NCBI RefSeq assembly: GCF_004341035.1
Contig: NZ_SLXK01000022.1
Coordinates: forward strand, 1 to 64,000
Direction of reading: 5' to 3'
Length of the DNA: 64,000 nucleotides
Origin: Scopulibacillus darangshiensis
GTDB taxonomy: Bacteria > Bacillota > Bacilli > Bacillales > Sporolactobacillaceae
The notes beneath the pieces were generated by a model. The model was given only the letters and a program-made list of their open reading frames with translations, did no database searches and was not told where the DNA came from. Of this stretch, positions 34,528-43,411 are shown piece after piece (position 1 is the stretch's first letter; each line of letters begins with the position of its first letter). Position numbers and translations under genes: made by a program.

Positions 34528-36030
34528 TTGGCTTTTCTAACGGTGGATGATTACAAGCTGCACTATAAAGTCAGACAGGGTAATCCTGATGCTGATACAC
34601 TGATTTTCATCCATGGGCTTGGGCTCGACTTAACCACTTGGTCGAACTTTACCCCTTATTTGGATGAGTCTCACAATGTTGTGCTTTATGACTTTTGCGG
34701 GCACGGGCATACAGGAAGACCGGCAGCTGCGCTCTCATTCGACCAATTACACTATGAATTGCATGCGTTGTTGGAACATCTTTCGGCGGAGAGATGCCAC
34801 ATTATCGGCAACGGGTTTGGCGGTATTATTGGCCTCATCTATGCGAACCTTCACCCAGAAAATATTCAATCGCTAACTTTAGTGTCAACGCCATTCTATT
34901 TTCCAAATGAATTGTTTCAGCATGAATATCAAGACAGGTTTTCCCGGGTCAATCAGGAAAAGGACCTCTACGCTGATCAGCTCGTGCATAATATGGTCTA
35001 TCCCGTAACGGATGAAAAGCAATCCATTATTAAGGAGGCATTCGAAAAGGCAGATTCTGAAACATATAAGAACATGATCAGAATGCTGACACCGACAAGC
35101 GAACAGAATTTCCTGTCTGAGCTCGGGAAGCTGGACGCCCGGACGATGATTATGCACGGTGAACTTGATCCTGTCTACCCTGCGAACTTATCCGTTCTTT
35201 ATTCCGGCTATATTCGCAATAGCCGGCTGATTATTATTCCGAATGCATCAAATATGGCAACCATGGATCAGCCGGCATTTATCGCACAATGTCTTGAAGA
35301 CTTTTTGGACAATCCGGCACCCGTTGAATTTTCCCAGAGCCATAACTTGCTCATCAAAAAATTCAATAACATTATTAAGAGCGGTTACGAGTCGGAAACG
35401 TCACATTCAATCTTGCAGGTTACGGCTTTGAAGACATTCAGCGTCAGATGGAAAGATAAAGAGGTAAAAGGGAAATGGAGGCAGAGGCGCGCCAAAGAGC
35501 TTCTCGTCTATTTGGCTTTGCATCAATCGGTAACGAGGAATAAAATCATCCAGGATTTTTATCCCGAGGCGAGCAGGAGTGATGGGAAAAATTATTTGCG
35601 TGTCCTATTAAATCATATCCGTTCCATTTTCAAGCAGCATCCTGATGAAGAATTGGTTAATACATTAGTCATCGACCGTGACCACGTGGCACTGACGACG
35701 TATGTGCAATGCGACCTTCTTGATTACACCGAAGCGATCGACCGTCTTCATCATAAGGATGTCCCTTTAAAGGCAAAAGTTGAGCTCTTTCGGAAACTGA
35801 TACAGGAATATCATCCTGCTTTCCTTGCTGACTATCACGGTGAATGGGCGACTGACCTGGCTTTTAACATCGAATGGAAACTGTCCGATGTTCTGTTGAA
35901 GCTGACGGAAGACTTGGTAACTGAAGGCAGCTATCATGAGGCGCTGGAGATCCTCGGCCTTGGCAAGCATATCGAGCCTTATGAAGGCTTTTGTGAGGAA
36001 TGGGCGAAGGATCTGGTGAAGAGGGTATGA
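34528..36030 (+). CDS. Alpha/beta-hydrolase-like sensor fused to a BTAD-type transcriptional regulator domain
   Basis: A 500-residue fusion. Residues 1-262 match the alpha/beta hydrolase fold (LIFIHGLGLDLTTWSNF, VVLYDFCGHGHTGRP, IIGNGFGGIIGL, MIMHGELDPVYP). The nucleophile position of the GxSxG elbow is Gly96 (GNGFG) and the catalytic His position is Asn242 (NASNMAT); only Asp214 remains. The hydrolase should therefore be inactive and may bind a ligand. Residues about 295-370 look like an OmpR-type winged helix (KWRQRRAKELLVYLALHQSVTRNKIIQDFYP) and the rest is a helical bacterial transcriptional activation domain. The start is TTG after AAGGGGGG. It is divergent from the tyrosine kinase/polysaccharide operon, which it might regulate; that is inference. 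Confidence 0.75.
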   Translation: MAFLTVDDYKLHYKVRQGNPDADTLIFIHGLGLDLTTWSNFTPYLDESHNVVLYDFCGHGHTGRPAAALSFDQLHYELHALLEHLSAERCHIIGNGFGGIIGLIYANLHPENIQSLTLVSTPFYFPNELFQHEYQDRFSRVNQEKDLYADQLVHNMVYPVTDEKQSIIKEAFEKADSETYKNMIRMLTPTSEQNFLSELGKLDARTMIMHGELDPVYPANLSVLYSGYIRNSRLIIIPNASNMATMDQPAFIAQCLEDFLDNPAPVEFSQSHNLLIKKFNNIIKSGYESETSHSILQVTALKTFSVRWKDKEVKGKWRQRRAKELLVYLALHQSVTRNKIIQDFYPEASRSDGKNYLRVLLNHIRSIFKQHPDEELVNTLVIDRDHVALTTYVQCDLLDYTEAIDRLHHKDVPLKAKVELFRKLIQEYHPAFLADYHGEWATDLAFNIEWKLSDVLLKLTEDLVTEGSYHEALEILGLGKHIEPYEGFCEEWAKDLVKRV

Positions 36031-36043
36031 ATGGTGTTCCGGT

Positions 36044-36068
36044 GTGAATGGTGCCTGGCACCATTCAC
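36044..36068. repeat. Palindromic GGTGCCTGGCACC element, copy 1
   Basis: A 25-bp perfect palindrome with 12-base arms centred on 36056, directly after the stop of the fusion regulator. Its core AATGGTGCCTGGCACCATT recurs with one change near 47729 and, inverted and shorter, near 52824, each time just after a plus-strand stop codon. It may act as a transcription terminator-like hairpin or be a dispersed repeat. Confidence 0.75.
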
Positions 36069-36077
36069 CGTCAGCCG

Positions 36078-36326
36078 TCACTCATCACTTTCCACGTAAT
36101 AGATGACTTCTTTCGATTTTCCGAACATCTTCTTCGCTTTATAAAACACACGGTAACCGCTGTCAGCCAAACGATCATAGTCCGACGGCTTTAATCCTCT
36201 TCCTTTAGCGAAGCTCTTTGCCGCTTGGGAGATCCCGCCGGCAGGTATAGTACCCTCTGGTCTGCTCCTCTCCCCCGAAACGGTCCGCTTCCCGTCATAT
36301 TCGAGATAAAACGTGTACTTTCCCAT
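36078..36326 (-). CDS. Small hypothetical protein
   Basis: An 82-residue basic protein (MGKYTFYLEYDGKRTVSG...). It has an N-terminal beta-hairpin-like segment, a helix (AAKSFAKGRGLKPSDYDRLADSGY) and a final strand pair ending YYVESDE. No family is recognised. It starts with ATG after AAAGGGGGAGCC, a good ribosome binding site, and stands alone on the minus strand between two plus-strand transcription units. Confidence 0.55.
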   Translation of the reverse strand: MGKYTFYLEYDGKRTVSGERSRPEGTIPAGGISQAAKSFAKGRGLKPSDYDRLADSGYRVFYKAKKMFGKSKEVIYYVESDE

Positions 36327-36627
36327 TTGGCTCCCCCTTTATTTCATTTCTGGCGTAATTGTCTATTATTCCCCATATCATTCTCAAATCAGGCCGTTTA
36401 TCCATTCTATTGATGGCCGGAAAAGCCTTTTTTATGAAATATAGCACTAAGGGGCGGGCCTGAAAATGGTTTCGCCTAAAGTTATCATAATGTTACAAAA
36501 GATCCGGTTATCCGCGGAATTTCGCCAGTTGGCGATGGTTGGGGGTGAGAATATTGGCGGCATTTTCTGTGGTATACTTATTGAAAATGGAAACGAAAAA
36601 AGATAGGAAATGGAGGGCAGCGCTGAC
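36327..36627. other. Intergenic region upstream of the toxin-antitoxin pair
   Basis: About 300 bp without a gene. It contains an extended -10 promoter-like TGGTATACT at 36570-36578, about 50 bp before the mntA start. No good -35 is visible, which is usual for extended -10 promoters. Confidence 0.45.
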
Positions 36628-36942
36628 ATGGAGGAAAATCGCGAGCGGATTTTAATGGCGTTAAAAGGAATCATAACCGATACGTTGCATGATACAGATG
36701 CAAAAGTCTATTTGTTCGGCTCTTGGGCGAGAGAAGAAGAAAAGCAAAGCTCAGACATCGATATTGCCGTCGAATCCAACAGCCGGATTTCCTCTTCAAA
36801 ATGGTTTGAGCTTCATGACATCATTGAGGAGTCTACTATTCCCTATCGTGTCGATATCGTCAATCTGGAACACGCAAGTTCTGCCCTTATTAAAAATGTG
36901 AAAAAGGAAGGGATATTATGGAGCGGCTTCGGGAACGATTAA
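36628..36942 (+). CDS. mntA: MntA-type minimal nucleotidyltransferase antitoxin
   Basis: A 104-residue nucleotidyltransferase. The active site G31-S32-x10-D43-x-D45 (YLFGSWAREEEKQSSDIDIAVE) fits the GSx10DxD motif of MntA antitoxins exactly, and a third acidic residue is in YRVDIVNLE. MntA enzymes block the partner HEPN toxin by AMPylating its tyrosine. The ATG at 36628 is 10 bases after GGAGGG; a longer start at 36610 is possible. It overlaps the hepT start by 25 bp. It is a single-domain protein of usual size. Confidence 0.88.
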   Translation: MEENRERILMALKGIITDTLHDTDAKVYLFGSWAREEEKQSSDIDIAVESNSRISSSKWFELHDIIEESTIPYRVDIVNLEHASSALIKNVKKEGILWSGFGND

Positions 36943-37310
36943 AATCAGCCTTAAGGGCATTAAAATCTTTTGAACAGCTTGTGGCGATCGAGGAGCCAAA
37001 TGATATCGAACGTGATGCGGCTATTCAACGTTTCGAATTTACATTTGAAGCATGCTGGAAGGCTGCAAAACAGTACTTGTATGATGTGGAAGGCGTCGAT
37101 GTCGGATCACCAAAGGGTGTCATAAGAAGGTGCCGAGATGTTGGTTTATTGGATAGTGGCGAAACAACTCTAGCCCTAAAAATGGTAAATGACAGAAACC
37201 TTACAGTACACACATACAATGAAGAAGTGGCCAGGAAAATACATACAAATTTAAAAGACTATTTCCCCCTGCTGGCTCATTGGGTCCAAAGGATGGAAAA
37301 GGAGTTATAA
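36918..37310 (+). CDS. hepT: HepT/HI0074-like HEPN toxin
   Basis: A 130-residue all-helical HEPN protein of the HI0074 type (the so-called nucleotidyltransferase substrate-binding subunit). The catalytic and modification motif Rx4HxY is complete: R93-N-L-T-V-H98-T-Y100 (NDRNLTVHTY). HEPN domains with this motif are RNases, and in MntA/HepT systems the Tyr is the AMPylated residue. FEFTFEACWKAAKQYL is the typical central helix. It starts within the antitoxin gene, so translation is coupled, and a strong terminator follows. Confidence 0.88.
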   Translation: MERLRERLKSALRALKSFEQLVAIEEPNDIERDAAIQRFEFTFEACWKAAKQYLYDVEGVDVGSPKGVIRRCRDVGLLDSGETTLALKMVNDRNLTVHTYNEEVARKIHTNLKDYFPLLAHWVQRMEKEL

Positions 37311-37325
37311 CCGTATAAGAACGAC

Positions 37326-37362
37326 AAAACCGATTCCCTAAAATAGAGAATCGGTTTTCTTT
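37326..37362 (+). terminator. Terminator of the mntA-hepT operon
   Basis: Perfect 11-bp stem AAAACCGATTC/GAATCGGTTTT (37326-37336 with 37348-37358) followed by a short T-rich tail, 15 bp after the hepT stop. The A-rich 5' side lets it work in both directions. Confidence 0.85.
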
Positions 37363-37451
37363 AGTTAACCAGCGTAGATGTGCTCCTCCACTTCGCTTCG
37401 TCGCAAGGCAGCGTAGACGAGGTGGCAGGCAGCAGCCTTTCCATATTATAT

Positions 37452-39098
37452 TTAATCATTCGGATTACGCAGCGGCAGCGGCGGTGAAATACGGCGTGTA
37501 AAATATGAAACGACTAGAATGGTTACGAATCCCATAATCATTGAAAAGGTATGGAATGGGAATAGAACCGTGCCATGTTCAACCATAGGATAAGGAAGGA
37601 ACGGCGGTATATTAAATGCCGGTTCGCCTCCGCCAAGCCGCAAAAATAATGCAACGATAAAGCCGGCTAATGACCCGTACCAGTTAGCCCATTTATAATA
37701 AAGGGCACAGGTAAGCTGCGGAAACAAAATACTGTATACTAAGTCACTGGATAAATTCCAAAGTGTGTAGACGCTCTCAACATTTAAGGAGATTAATGAA
37801 GCCGCCACACCTATAATTACAATAGAGCGTCTAATTATTTTTTGAAGTTGTTTGGGGCTTGCTTTTGGTTTAACTAGAGGGCGGTAGACATTCCAAGACG
37901 TCATCCCGGATGCAGACAGAAGTGATGCTGCTACTGCTGCCATTACAGCTGCAGCTAATCCGCCTAGCGCAATAGCACCGATAAAGTCAGGTGTCATATA
38001 TTTAAAAACATAAGGAAGTATCATCGATGGATTGTCTGGAGCTGATGTTCCTAAAGCGCCCCAATCAGCATGCGCCCCAGCTATAGCGGCCAATGCAGGA
38101 GGAACGGCAGCTATCAGACAGATAAATCCGGCCAGGATAGATAACCACATCGCAACCTTGGCGCTTCTGGCGGAAAGGACACGTTGAAAGTAAATTTGCC
38201 AAGTAATACCGCCGAAAATAAGCAAGAAAGCATTATCCCACCAATGCCAATACATATTGCCCCAATGAGGATCTTTCCAACCCATTAATGGCGGAAAAAG
38301 ATGCATAGACTTATGCATGCCTGAAGTATAATGGCTGAATGACGCCTCAAGTCCTCCAGCGTGATTGAAAGCAAAAGGCAAAACAATAAGCAATCCTATA
38401 AACATGATAGTGATTTGGAGCACATCAGTCTGTGCCACGGCCCAAAGACCGCCGACAACAGTATAAGCAACAGCCACTGCAGCCGAAATAATAATAGACA
38501 TTGTAAAATCGAAACCGAGGATAACCCCGAAAGTTGTCCCAAGAGATGTTAAAATAGCCGCGCTCCAAAATAATTCACTGAATAAAGCCGGAAGATAAAG
38601 AAGGCCTGTCATCCTTTTCCCAAATCTCGCTTCCAATGGGTCCAGCATTGTTGTAAATTCCATTTTGCGCATTTTTCTGGCAAAGAAAATGCCGCCAATC
38701 ATTAAACTTAGCGCATAGCACCAAGGGGCTTGGGTCCATATTAATCCCGAACTATAGATAGTTTCCGCCGTACCCACAATGTAGCCGCCTCCAAGCCACG
38801 TAGCTGCCATAGTGAACACAGAAATCCACAGAGGCATGGATCTTCCTGCCACCAGCATGTCATCCGCTTGTCCTTTTCTTTTATTTACGGATCTTGCACC
38901 AAGGTAATAGAACAGACAATATAATGCCAGCATTAAGATTAATCCCGGCCAATAAATCTTATTTTCTGAAAGAAATGAATAAATAATCGTGAGGATGGTA
39001 AATCCAATAAAGCCAATAATTGACGTTTTTAATGGTGTCCAAAAGGTCGTCTTGCTTGTGCTTGTTTCAACGGTAGGTTTCCTATTCAAATTACTCAA
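37452..39098 (-). CDS. SLC5-type Na+ symporter, probable high-affinity choline transporter
   Basis: A 548-residue membrane protein with about 13 hydrophobic segments. It resembles animal and bacterial CHT-type choline transporters of the SSS family: KRKGQADDMLVAGRSMPLWISVFTMAATWLGGGYIVGTAETIYSSGLIW, TTMLDPLEARFGKRMTGLLYLPALFSELFWSAAIL, VVGGLWAVAQTDVLQ, and GGITWQIYFQRVLSARSAKVAMWLS. It is distinct in sequence and length from the symporter at 10186-11598. It stands next to the choline oxidation genes, so choline is the likely substrate. A decayed gbsR gene lies just upstream. Confidence 0.83.
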   Translation of the reverse strand: MSNLNRKPTVETSTSKTTFWTPLKTSIIGFIGFTILTIIYSFLSENKIYWPGLILMLALYCLFYYLGARSVNKRKGQADDMLVAGRSMPLWISVFTMAATWLGGGYIVGTAETIYSSGLIWTQAPWCYALSLMIGGIFFARKMRKMEFTTMLDPLEARFGKRMTGLLYLPALFSELFWSAAILTSLGTTFGVILGFDFTMSIIISAAVAVAYTVVGGLWAVAQTDVLQITIMFIGLLIVLPFAFNHAGGLEASFSHYTSGMHKSMHLFPPLMGWKDPHWGNMYWHWWDNAFLLIFGGITWQIYFQRVLSARSAKVAMWLSILAGFICLIAAVPPALAAIAGAHADWGALGTSAPDNPSMILPYVFKYMTPDFIGAIALGGLAAAVMAAVAASLLSASGMTSWNVYRPLVKPKASPKQLQKIIRRSIVIIGVAASLISLNVESVYTLWNLSSDLVYSILFPQLTCALYYKWANWYGSLAGFIVALFLRLGGGEPAFNIPPFLPYPMVEHGTVLFPFHTFSMIMGFVTILVVSYFTRRISPPLPLRNPND

Positions 39099-39217
39099 TT
39101 TTAGGTCACATCCCTTAAAAAGTATTTTTTGAAATTTGCCCTAATGTTCTGGTGAATGGGAAAACGATAAAAGATAAGAAGAAAGTTTCTCCGTATTTTT
39201 TCCCTCTTATGGCTTGT

Positions 39218-39420
39218 CTAAGGCTCGACTTCGTCTGATTTAATGGGCAGAAAGTAAAAGATTTCCTATGACTCAATTGAACTGACAAGCCGCTGTTCAA
39301 GCCAGTGATAGTAAACTTTCAATTCTTCCAACTGGTTAAGATCCATATCTGCCTCTTTCCTAACGGTTTGGTCTGCCGTCACTTGCTTCCAATACTTCCG
39401 GCTGCCTGTCTCGTTTCTTT
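39218..39420 (-). pseudogene. gbsR: Remnant of a second gbsR-type regulator gene
   Basis: The minus strand encodes RKYWKQVTADQTVRKEADMDLNQLEELKVYYHWLEQRLVSSIES, then a TAG stop, then EIFYFLPIKSDEVEP and a TAG stop at 39218-39220. This aligns with the C-terminus of the intact GbsR at 43412-43978 (ERAEQDLQQLDGYRKYCYWLQ, then LVNSMESGEIFDLLP). A nonsense codon therefore sits where a Gly codon is in the intact copy, and the N-terminal HTH half is gone. The classical gbsR position, divergent from gbsA, is thus held by a dead copy. Confidence 0.8.
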
Positions 39421-39443
39421 GCGCCCCCCCTTTTTTGCAGTTA

Positions 39444-39486
39444 TTAAGTTCATTTCTACTATTTAATTCGTTAAATATGAACTTAA
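39444..39486. promoter_or_regulatory. Nested palindromes, probable GbsR-type operator
   Basis: TTAAGTTCAT (39444-39453) and ATGAACTTAA (39477-39486) form a perfect 10-bp inverted repeat. Between them is a perfect 16-bp palindrome ATTTAATTCGTTAAAT (39461-39476). A related ATTTAA...TTAAAT pair occurs closer to gbsA near 39633-39657. The position between the gbsR remnant and gbsA fits a choline-responsive operator. Confidence 0.55.
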
Positions 39487-39712
39487 CAGACATTAACACT
39501 ATAACGTATAAAAAAATAATGTCAAATGCCTGTTTAACTACATTATTGGTGCGTTTTTAAAAAGGAGCATCACTTTTTACTAGCCCATTTGAGTTTTCCG
39601 TGGGGTTTACAACAAAAAATGTCTATGTTACATTTAATTTGTTCAATACGTTAAATAAATTTTTAATAAATAAAACAATACTTTATTAATTGAGGAGGGG
39701 GAGACAACCAAT

Positions 39713-41179
39713 ATGAAAAAAATGTACATTAACGGCGAATGGGTTGAAGCCGGTTCTGGACAAACCCGAGAGATCATTAACCCCTATAACCAAGAGGTGA
39801 TTGCGATTGCGGCAGAGGGTAATGAATCAGACGCAAAACTGGCGATTTCATCAGCCCGTCAAGCATTTGATCAAGGAGAGTGGCGAAAAACGCCCGCATA
39901 TGAACGAGGTAAATATGTCAACAAAATCGCTGAACTGATTGAGCGTGATAAAGACGAGCTGGCTGAATTAGAAACGCTTGATACCGGAAAAACATTTGTT
40001 GAAAGCCAAGCTGACATGGATGATATTGCTGAGGTATTCCGATATTTTGCCGGGCTTGCTGATAAAGACAGCGGCGAAGTCATCGCCTCACCAATTGCTG
40101 ACAGTTCCAGCAAAGTCGTTCGTGAACCCGTTGGCGTCTGCGGTCAAATTACACCATGGAACTATCCATTGCTTCAAGCAGCATGGAAAATCGCCCCAGC
40201 CCTTGCCGCAGGAAATACAATTATTATTAAACCAAGTGAGATCACACCTCTTACAACAGTTAAAGTCACTGAATTAATGGAGGAAGCGGGCTTTCCAAAA
40301 GGCGTTGTCAATCTTGTGCTCGGTGCAGGGAATACCGTCGGCCATGAGCTCGCAAAGAATGAGGATGTTGATCTCATTTCATTTACCGGCGGAATGGCTA
40401 CCGGTAAAAACATCATGTGTGCTGCTTCGGGGAATGTCAAAAAGGTTGCCCTTGAACTAGGCGGCAAAAATCCGAATATCGTTTTTGCGGATGCTGACTT
40501 TGAAACAGCGGTCGATCAAGCATTAAATGCTGTTTTTTTCCATGCTGGCCAAGTTTGTTCCGCCGGTGCCCGACTGCTCTTGGAAGATGACATTCACGAT
40601 AAATTTGTTGATGCACTCATCAAACGTGTTCAAAGGATTAAGCTTGGCAATGGCTTTGATGAAGATACCCAATCCGGCCCGCTGATTTCCGCGGAACACC
40701 GTGCCAAGGTTGAAAAATATGTTGATATTGGCATTAAGGAAGGCGCCAAACTTGTCATTGGCGGAAAGCGTCCGGATCATCCGGTACTGCAAAAGGGATT
40801 CTTTTATTTACCAACAATCTTCACGGACTGTTCATCGGATATGAGAATTGTTCAGGAGGAAGTGTTTGGGCCCGTCCTTACGATTGAACGGTTCAAGGAT
40901 GAGGAGGAAGCTGTTCGTCTTGCCAATGATACAATTTATGGACTTGCCGGCGCAGTCTGGACAAATGACGCTGCAAAGGGCGAAAGGGTTTCCAGTAGTC
41001 TAAGAATGGGAACTGTCTGGATTAATGATTTCCATCCTTATTTTGCTCAAGCCCCATGGGGCGGCTATAAACAGTCCGGAATTGGACGTGAGCTTGGAAA
41101 AGCAGGATTGGAAGAATACACAGAGACGAAACATATTTACCGAAATCTTAAGCCTGAGCCACTGAATTGGTTTAAGTGA
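39713..41179 (+). CDS. gbsA: Betaine aldehyde dehydrogenase
   Basis: A 488-residue NAD-dependent aldehyde dehydrogenase that oxidises betaine aldehyde to the osmoprotectant glycine betaine. Motifs include NPYNQEVIA, GQITPWNYPLLQAAWKIAPALAAGN, the general base Glu in KVALELGGKNPNIVF, the catalytic Cys in FFHAGQVCSAGARLLLE, and EEVFGPVLTIERF. The tail (KHIYRNLKPEPLNWFK) is characteristic of GbsA. It has a good ribosome binding site (GAGGAGGGGG) and is followed after 53 bp by betA. Palindromes upstream suggest control by a GbsR-type repressor. Confidence 0.95.
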   Translation: MKKMYINGEWVEAGSGQTREIINPYNQEVIAIAAEGNESDAKLAISSARQAFDQGEWRKTPAYERGKYVNKIAELIERDKDELAELETLDTGKTFVESQADMDDIAEVFRYFAGLADKDSGEVIASPIADSSSKVVREPVGVCGQITPWNYPLLQAAWKIAPALAAGNTIIIKPSEITPLTTVKVTELMEEAGFPKGVVNLVLGAGNTVGHELAKNEDVDLISFTGGMATGKNIMCAASGNVKKVALELGGKNPNIVFADADFETAVDQALNAVFFHAGQVCSAGARLLLEDDIHDKFVDALIKRVQRIKLGNGFDEDTQSGPLISAEHRAKVEKYVDIGIKEGAKLVIGGKRPDHPVLQKGFFYLPTIFTDCSSDMRIVQEEVFGPVLTIERFKDEEEAVRLANDTIYGLAGAVWTNDAAKGERVSSSLRMGTVWINDFHPYFAQAPWGGYKQSGIGRELGKAGLEEYTETKHIYRNLKPEPLNWFK

Positions 41180-41232
41180 ATTTTATAAAAGAACCCATCG
41201 ACGGGGTTCAATAACTGAAGGAGGTCTGGCAA

Positions 41233-42918
41233 ATGAACGAAACATATGACATTGTGATCGTTGGCGGCGGCAGTGCAGGTTCTGTACTCGGTGACCGTCT
41301 AAGTGAAGATGGAACACGTAATGTTCTTGTCCTTGAGGCGGGACGCAGTGATTATCCATGGGATCTGCTGATCCAAATGCCAGCAGCTTTGGCTTTTCCT
41401 GCAGGGAAACGCCTTTATGACTGGATCTATCAATCTGATCCTGAACCTTATATGAATGGGCGCCGGATATCGCATGCACGGGGAAAGGTGCTTGGAGGTT
41501 CAAGCTCCATCAATGGGATGATCTACCAACGCGGCAACCCGCTTGACTATGAACGCTGGGGGGCTGATCCCGGTATGGAAAGTTGGGACTTTGCTCACTG
41601 TCTTCCCTATTTCAAACGGATGGAAAATGCATTAGGTTCGGAACCAGATGATGAGCTTCGCGGCCATGACGGTCCAATCAAATTGACGCGCGGGCCTGCG
41701 ACCAATCCTCTGTTCCAAGCTTTCTTTGACTCAGCGGTTGAAGCGGGCTACTCGCGAACACCTGATGTCAACGGTTATCGTCAGGAGGGATTCGGACCGT
41801 TCGACCGACATGTATACAAAGGTCAACGGCTGTCCGCCTCACGTGCGTATTTGCGTCCATCTATGCGGCGTCAAAACCTCACGGTGAAGACCCGTGCTTT
41901 TGTTTCAAGTATCGATTTCAATGGTACGCGTGCCAATGGTGTGACCTATAAACGAAACGGGAAGATTCATCATGTGAATGCAGGTGAAGTCATCCTTGCG
42001 GGCGGCGCCATCAATACTCCGCAGCTGCTTCAATTATCCGGTGTGGGTGAGGCTGACTATTTGCGTTCGCTTGGCATCGATCCGATCGTAGACTTGCCAG
42101 GTGTAGGCGAGAACCTTCAGGATCATCTTGAAGTCTATATTCAACACGCTTGTTCACAACCCGTTTCCGAACAGCCTAATTTGAATAAAATGCGGATGCC
42201 TTGGGTTGGCTTGCAATGGCTATTAGGACGCACCGGCCCCGCCGCGACCAACCATTTCGAAGGCGGAGGATTCGTGCGTTCGAATGAGGATTACGAGTAT
42301 CCGAATCTTATGTACCACTTTCTTCCATTAGCCGTCCGCTACGACGGACAGAAAGCGGACACGCCACACGGATTTCAGGTACACGTCGGACCAATGTATT
42401 CCGATGCTCGCGGAAAGTTGAAGATCCGTTCAACGGATCCCACCCAGCACCCAAGTATGATCTTCAACTATCTTTCTACCGAACAGGACCGCCGTGAATG
42501 GGTTGAAGCCGTACGAATTACAAGGGAAATCATGTCGCAGTCAGCGATGTCATCCTACAACGCGGGAGAAATCTCACCCGGTCCTTCCGTGCGCACAGAC
42601 GAGGAGATTTTGAAATGGGTGGCGAATGACGCTGAGACCGCACTCCATCCGTCTTGCACAGCAAAAATGGGCCCCGATTCAGATCCCATGTCTGTCGTTG
42701 ATCCGCATACCATGAAGGTCCACGGACTCGACAATGTACGAGTGGTTGATGCTTCTGCGATGCCTTATGTCACAAATGGCAATATCCATGCACCTGTGTT
42801 GATGTTGGCGGAGAAAGCAGCGGACCTGATCCTTGAACGCAAACCGCTCGAGCCTTTGAATCTCGACTACTACCGTCATAGTGCGAGCCCGGCTGATGCA
42901 AGCACAATAACCAGTTAA
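41233..42918 (+). CDS. betA: Choline dehydrogenase (FAD-dependent GMC oxidoreductase)
   Basis: A 561-residue flavoprotein oxidising choline to betaine aldehyde. It has the FAD-binding [23 protein letters not shown], the GMC signature [29 protein letters not shown], a second signature [21 protein letters not shown], and the active-site His region [11 protein letters not shown] with the C-terminal [28 protein letters not shown]. Bacillus species such as B. subtilis use a type III alcohol dehydrogenase (GbsB) at this position; here it is the BetA type. It is co-transcribed with gbsA. Confidence 0.94.
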   Translation: MNETYDIVIVGGGSAGSVLGDRLSEDGTRNVLVLEAGRSDYPWDLLIQMPAALAFPAGKRLYDWIYQSDPEPYMNGRRISHARGKVLGGSSSINGMIYQRGNPLDYERWGADPGMESWDFAHCLPYFKRMENALGSEPDDELRGHDGPIKLTRGPATNPLFQAFFDSAVEAGYSRTPDVNGYRQEGFGPFDRHVYKGQRLSASRAYLRPSMRRQNLTVKTRAFVSSIDFNGTRANGVTYKRNGKIHHVNAGEVILAGGAINTPQLLQLSGVGEADYLRSLGIDPIVDLPGVGENLQDHLEVYIQHACSQPVSEQPNLNKMRMPWVGLQWLLGRTGPAATNHFEGGGFVRSNEDYEYPNLMYHFLPLAVRYDGQKADTPHGFQVHVGPMYSDARGKLKIRSTDPTQHPSMIFNYLSTEQDRREWVEAVRITREIMSQSAMSSYNAGEISPGPSVRTDEEILKWVANDAETALHPSCTAKMGPDSDPMSVVDPHTMKVHGLDNVRVVDASAMPYVTNGNIHAPVLMLAEKAADLILERKPLEPLNLDYYRHSASPADASTITS

Positions 42919-43245
42919 ACCAAATCGTTTCGAGGTGATCTTTGACAAAGTCACGAACAAGGACGTCCAGTTGATTCATCAAGCTTTTATTCGTTATACT
43001 TTGATACACGGTAGGGTTTCTCCTCTCTATGTTTCTGCCGATTCTGAGGATACCCTGCCTCATTTTTTATCTTAAATGATTTATACAAACTATCATGGCT
43101 ACATAATAGAAGGTCAATAGATCGGGCTAAAAATCAAAAAAAGCATGATAAGGAAAAAATAGGCATACCAAATAAGCTTCAAAAGCGTTGACTTGAAGTA
43201 ATTGCAATAAGAGTATTTTATTGGGTGTTTTTAGAAAGCCTTTTT
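42919..43245. other. Intergenic region between betA and gbsR
   Basis: About 330 bp after betA with no supported gene; it leads into the terminator at 43246. Confidence 0.5.
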
Positions 43246-43288
43246 AGGGGTATCGCCAATGGTGGTACCCCTGGTTGGACTTTTTTTT
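43246..43288 (+). terminator. Rho-independent terminator upstream of gbsR
   Basis: AGGGGTA (43246-43252) pairs with TACCCCT (43266-43272), with further imperfect pairing inside. Eight T residues follow at 43281-43288. It most likely ends the gbsA-betA transcript. Confidence 0.75.
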
Positions 43289-43411
43289 ATGGGTTATGAT
43301 TTAGGTAGTCGGGGCAGGACAATCGGCGCGTGGAGTTTAATCGCGACCGAAATCAAGTCTTAAGGTCGTGAACGTCCTGCCCTGCGAAATATATTGAAAG
43401 GGTGGTTACCC

